DNA of 64,000 nucleotides from contig NC_061078.1 of the NCBI RefSeq assembly GCF_021917145.1, forward strand, positions 7,825,604 to 7,889,603. The letters are read 5' to 3'. Under the pieces are notes generated by a model. It had not been told where the DNA came from. It ran no database searches and was given only the letters and a program-made list of their open reading frames with translations. Positions 61,282 through 64,000 of the stretch are shown in pieces. How positions within the stretch are numbered: the stretch's first letter is position 1; every line of letters begins with the position of its first letter. This stretch comes from Hypomesus transpacificus (lineage: Eukaryota > Chordata > Actinopteri > Osmeriformes > Osmeridae). The position numbers and the translations under genes are program-made.

Positions 61282-61752
61282 AAGGACTCTGGGGAGGGCA
61301 GGGGACCAGAGGGGGAAGGTCAAGGTCCGGGTAGTCAAGGGGCTTAGGGTGCCTGGGTCTGGGAGGGTCTCGGCATGAAAGCGTGTGTGGTTGTGGGTCT
61401 TTGTGCTGTGGCCATCTAATCTAAGAAATGCTTTGAGATTAAAACTGCTGGAAAGCCTTCTTGCCTTAACTTGTTCGGTAGCGGGACATCGCATCCCCAA
61501 GAGGCAGCAGTAAGGACACGTGCGTTCACTCATCAGCCCTCTGAGCTGCACCTGCCGCTAGCTGGAACATCTGTGATCACGCTGTTGGTGTCCAGTAGAT
61601 ACCAGTCTACCCAACTACATTGGAGTGTTCATTTACATAGAAGGACTTTTTGTATTTGCTTTGCTTTTCTACAAATGGTCTCACCTTTCAGTTTTCAGTT
61701 TGACATACTTTAATACTGAATGGGATGTTTTCTTTTTGTATGGATTGGATTT

Positions 61753-61758
61753 CAATAA
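61753..61758 (+). terminator. polyadenylation signal of cmtr2
   Basis: AATAAA about 470 bases after the stop codon, followed by a GT-rich stretch (AATGTGTCAGAGTGTCC). Confidence 0.65.
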
Positions 61759-62056
61759 AGAATGTGTCAGAGTGTCCTGGAGCTTCAGTGTGCGCTGGTG
61801 AGCATGCTTCTGTCTGCTGAACACATAGTTAGTGTTTTCAGCTGTGTGGAAGCGTGTTGACAGCTAAGGGAGGTCTACATTAGCTGGAGCTGTCAGAGAA
61901 AAGCACTGGCATCTTTATGCAAAGCCTCCTGTTCCTAACAACAGTTTTCATCTTTTCTCAGGTGTACCAATGCCTGTTAGCCAAGCCCCGGGGGTCCCTT
62001 TAATGAACACAAGCAGCTTAGGGATACCGTAGGACAGCTGTTTTTTCTCACTCTTT

Positions 62057-62176
62057 ACTGAACCAGTCAGAGCAGACATGTATTGAACCAGTCAGAGCAG
62101 AGATGTATTGAACCAGTCAGAGCAGAGATGTATTGAACCAGTCAGAGCAGAGCTATACTGAACCAGTCAGAACGGA
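62057..62176 (+). repeat. 25-bp tandem repeat, about 4.5 copies
   Basis: Units of TGAACCAGTCAGAGCAGAGA then TGTAT, with small differences in the first and last copies. Confidence 0.85.
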
Positions 62177-62659
62177 ACCTCAGTCCCAGCCCCTGTTTGT
62201 CCATCTGCACAATGATCATCAGAAAAACAACTGTTGTGGACTAGACTTAGTGTGTGCATGTGTGAGAGTTTGTTTTATGTTAATGTATGTGTGTGATGGA
62301 AAGGATGGCAAGAGCATGGGGAAATATTGTGGGAGAAAGACGGGGGAGATGCATGAGTGCATGTTTCTGGTAAATCATGTCAACTGAAATTGTTCCCTAT
62401 GCGCTGATTTAGACACGTGTGTGTGTGTGTGTGTGTGCGCGAACATTAGTGAGGTGGTGTACTGGATATTTGTCTTTTCTGGTCTAGGCAAGGGAACAAC
62501 TCCTACTATTAGAGTATTTGTATTTAACCTTTTGAGAGGCAGGCTAGATAGGGATCCTGTCATGTAGAAAGTATTGAATTTTCTGTCTTCCTTTTTCCTG
62601 AACTTCATTCATCACCTCTTCTTTTCTACACCTGGACAGTGATTGTTCTTCCATCTTTA

Positions 62660-62785
62660 TCTGTCTCTTCCTCCCCCACTCTTCCTCCCCCACTCTTCCT
62701 CCCCTACTCTTCCTCCCCTCCTCCCCCACTCTTCCTCCCCTCCTCCCCCACTCTTCCCTTACTTTTCCTTGTCTCCTCCCCCACT
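62660..62785 (+). repeat. pyrimidine-rich imperfect repeat (CTCTTCCTCCCCCA)
   Basis: An almost pure C/T tract with repeats of CTCTTCCTCCCC plus variable bases. It could form triplex DNA. No gene association. Confidence 0.8.
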
Positions 62786-64000
62786 CACCCACCACAAACC
62801 AATCTTAGCTGATTTCCATATCTGTTGAGCACAGAGCCAGGCTGAGCAGGATCTAATGAATCACTTTAATGGAACCATTGAATGATTCTAGAGTAGAATG
62901 CCTGCAGATAGAGCAGCTTTCATAGTTAACCAGATCCACCCTCCATCTGGGAGAAAGGAGAGAGGGAGAGAGAGATTAACGTTGAAGAGGGATAGAGTTG
63001 CCAAGTGGATTTATGTAATAACTGACCCCCTAGCGCATCCCACGGCACCATTCACACACCAACACCTACTAATGAAGGACAGAGCAGCTGTCTGGATGAA
63101 AGGAATGCCAAGGAAGAAGTATTGTGTCTTAGATGAGAATGTGTGCATGAGTATGACTGTACAGTATGTGAGCATGCGTGTGTGCCTGCTTGTGTACGTG
63201 TGGGAGATTTTGTATGGAAGTGTGGTCAAACACCTGCTCTCCTTGAATTGTGCCAAGGGTGTGTGTGTTTCTGTGCATGTGTATGCCTGTGTGCTTTGTT
63301 CCTCATTGATCAGAGCCTGGGTGGGAGTTGAAGAGAGCATGTGATTGACTGCAGGGTCTTCAGAGTCATAAAAGCAGCCCTCCCTCCACACGGAGCAGCT
63401 CAGGGCTGGTGTCAGTGACTGTCCTGTCAGTGTCAGGGTAATGTCCTCTTGAGTTTCCATACTTCTGATGTTATAGATCAGTATTCAGACAGAGACACCC
63501 ACACTCAGGCATAACTCACTAAGTCAATACTGATGTATTTACTGTACGCACTGAAGCCTGATATAAGGTCATTACCCAGACATTGCCGGGGCTCAATACA
63601 TCAGTTGGAGACACACACATACAAACTGTACACACACACACACACACCCACATCTATAGTGAACAACTTGTGTGTCAGAGATTGTATTGATAAAAAGAGA
63701 GAAAGTGAAGAAAGAGAGAGGGGAAATAGAGAAAGGGGGAAAGATGAAGTGTGGTTAAACCATGGAGGCTGCAGACAGATAAAGCTGATTGGGGGAAGAG
63801 GACCAGGTGATTGGGTTGTGTGTAGTGTACTGTAAATGTAATCCTTCTTCAGTTCAATTTCTTCCTGCATCACAGCAATGTCCAGTTCACATCTGTCATA
63901 CACGCACAGACACGCTCACACACACATTTCGTATTATCACAGTCTTGGAATGTTCTTGTGCACTCTGATCCAATTCTGGATGGACAGGATGACCAATCAG

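Larger units (their letters stand above)
61759..64000. other. intergenic downstream of cmtr2
   Basis: No coding exon is supported in the last 2.2 kb. It contains a 25-bp tandem repeat, a pyrimidine-rich tract and several GT/CA microsatellites. Confidence 0.5.

Overview
This is nuclear DNA from a ray-finned fish, almost certainly a teleost. Genes have many short coding exons with GT-AG introns, CA/GT microsatellites are frequent, there are hAT-type miniature transposons and tails of a fish SINE family, and every recognisable protein is a vertebrate orthologue. I rebuilt the exons by hand from splice sites. In each multi-exon gene I claim, the codon phases agree across all joins.

Layout. 1-3256 (-): ctcf, with its 3' end outside the window. 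5600-11069 (-): ripor1, apparently short at the C terminus. 14754-18731 (-): vrk3, a pseudokinase, with an 862-bp inverted-repeat element in one intron. 19503-24495 (+): an adhesion GPCR of ADGRG type with a very long Thr/Pro minisatellite stalk. 25544-27196 (-): a protein with two BED zinc fingers and a coiled coil. 28540-30353 (-): gfod2. 31930-36338 (-): cenpt, head to head with 37188-38063 (+) thap11. 41550-43118 (+): nrn1l, preceded by a 27-bp VNTR. 45381-48901 (-): dnaaf1, head to head with 49472-50495 (+), a small protein that looks like CFAP90/C5orf49. 51513-55140 (+): slc38a8. 58712-61281 (+): cmtr2. The rest is intergenic and repeat DNA.

Most of these genes (ripor1, ctcf, gfod2, cenpt, thap11, nrn1l, cmtr2, slc38a8, dnaaf1) have human orthologues on the long arm of chromosome 16. 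The block is therefore an old vertebrate linkage group that has been shuffled and compacted. ripor1 lies upstream of ctcf on the same strand, as in human.

The most interesting features are regulatory. The shared dnaaf1/CFAP90-like promoter holds a near-perfect RFX X-box, which fits two ciliary genes. The shared cenpt/thap11 promoter holds an exact match to the published THAP11 (Ronin) binding motif, which suggests that thap11 regulates itself and cenpt. Other points are in-frame coding minisatellites in the adhesion GPCR, cenpt and dnaaf1, a VNTR in frame with the nrn1l start codon, and two well-bounded hAT MITEs with 8-bp target duplications. No prokaryotic-type system, CRISPR array, tRNA, rRNA or virus-derived element was seen.
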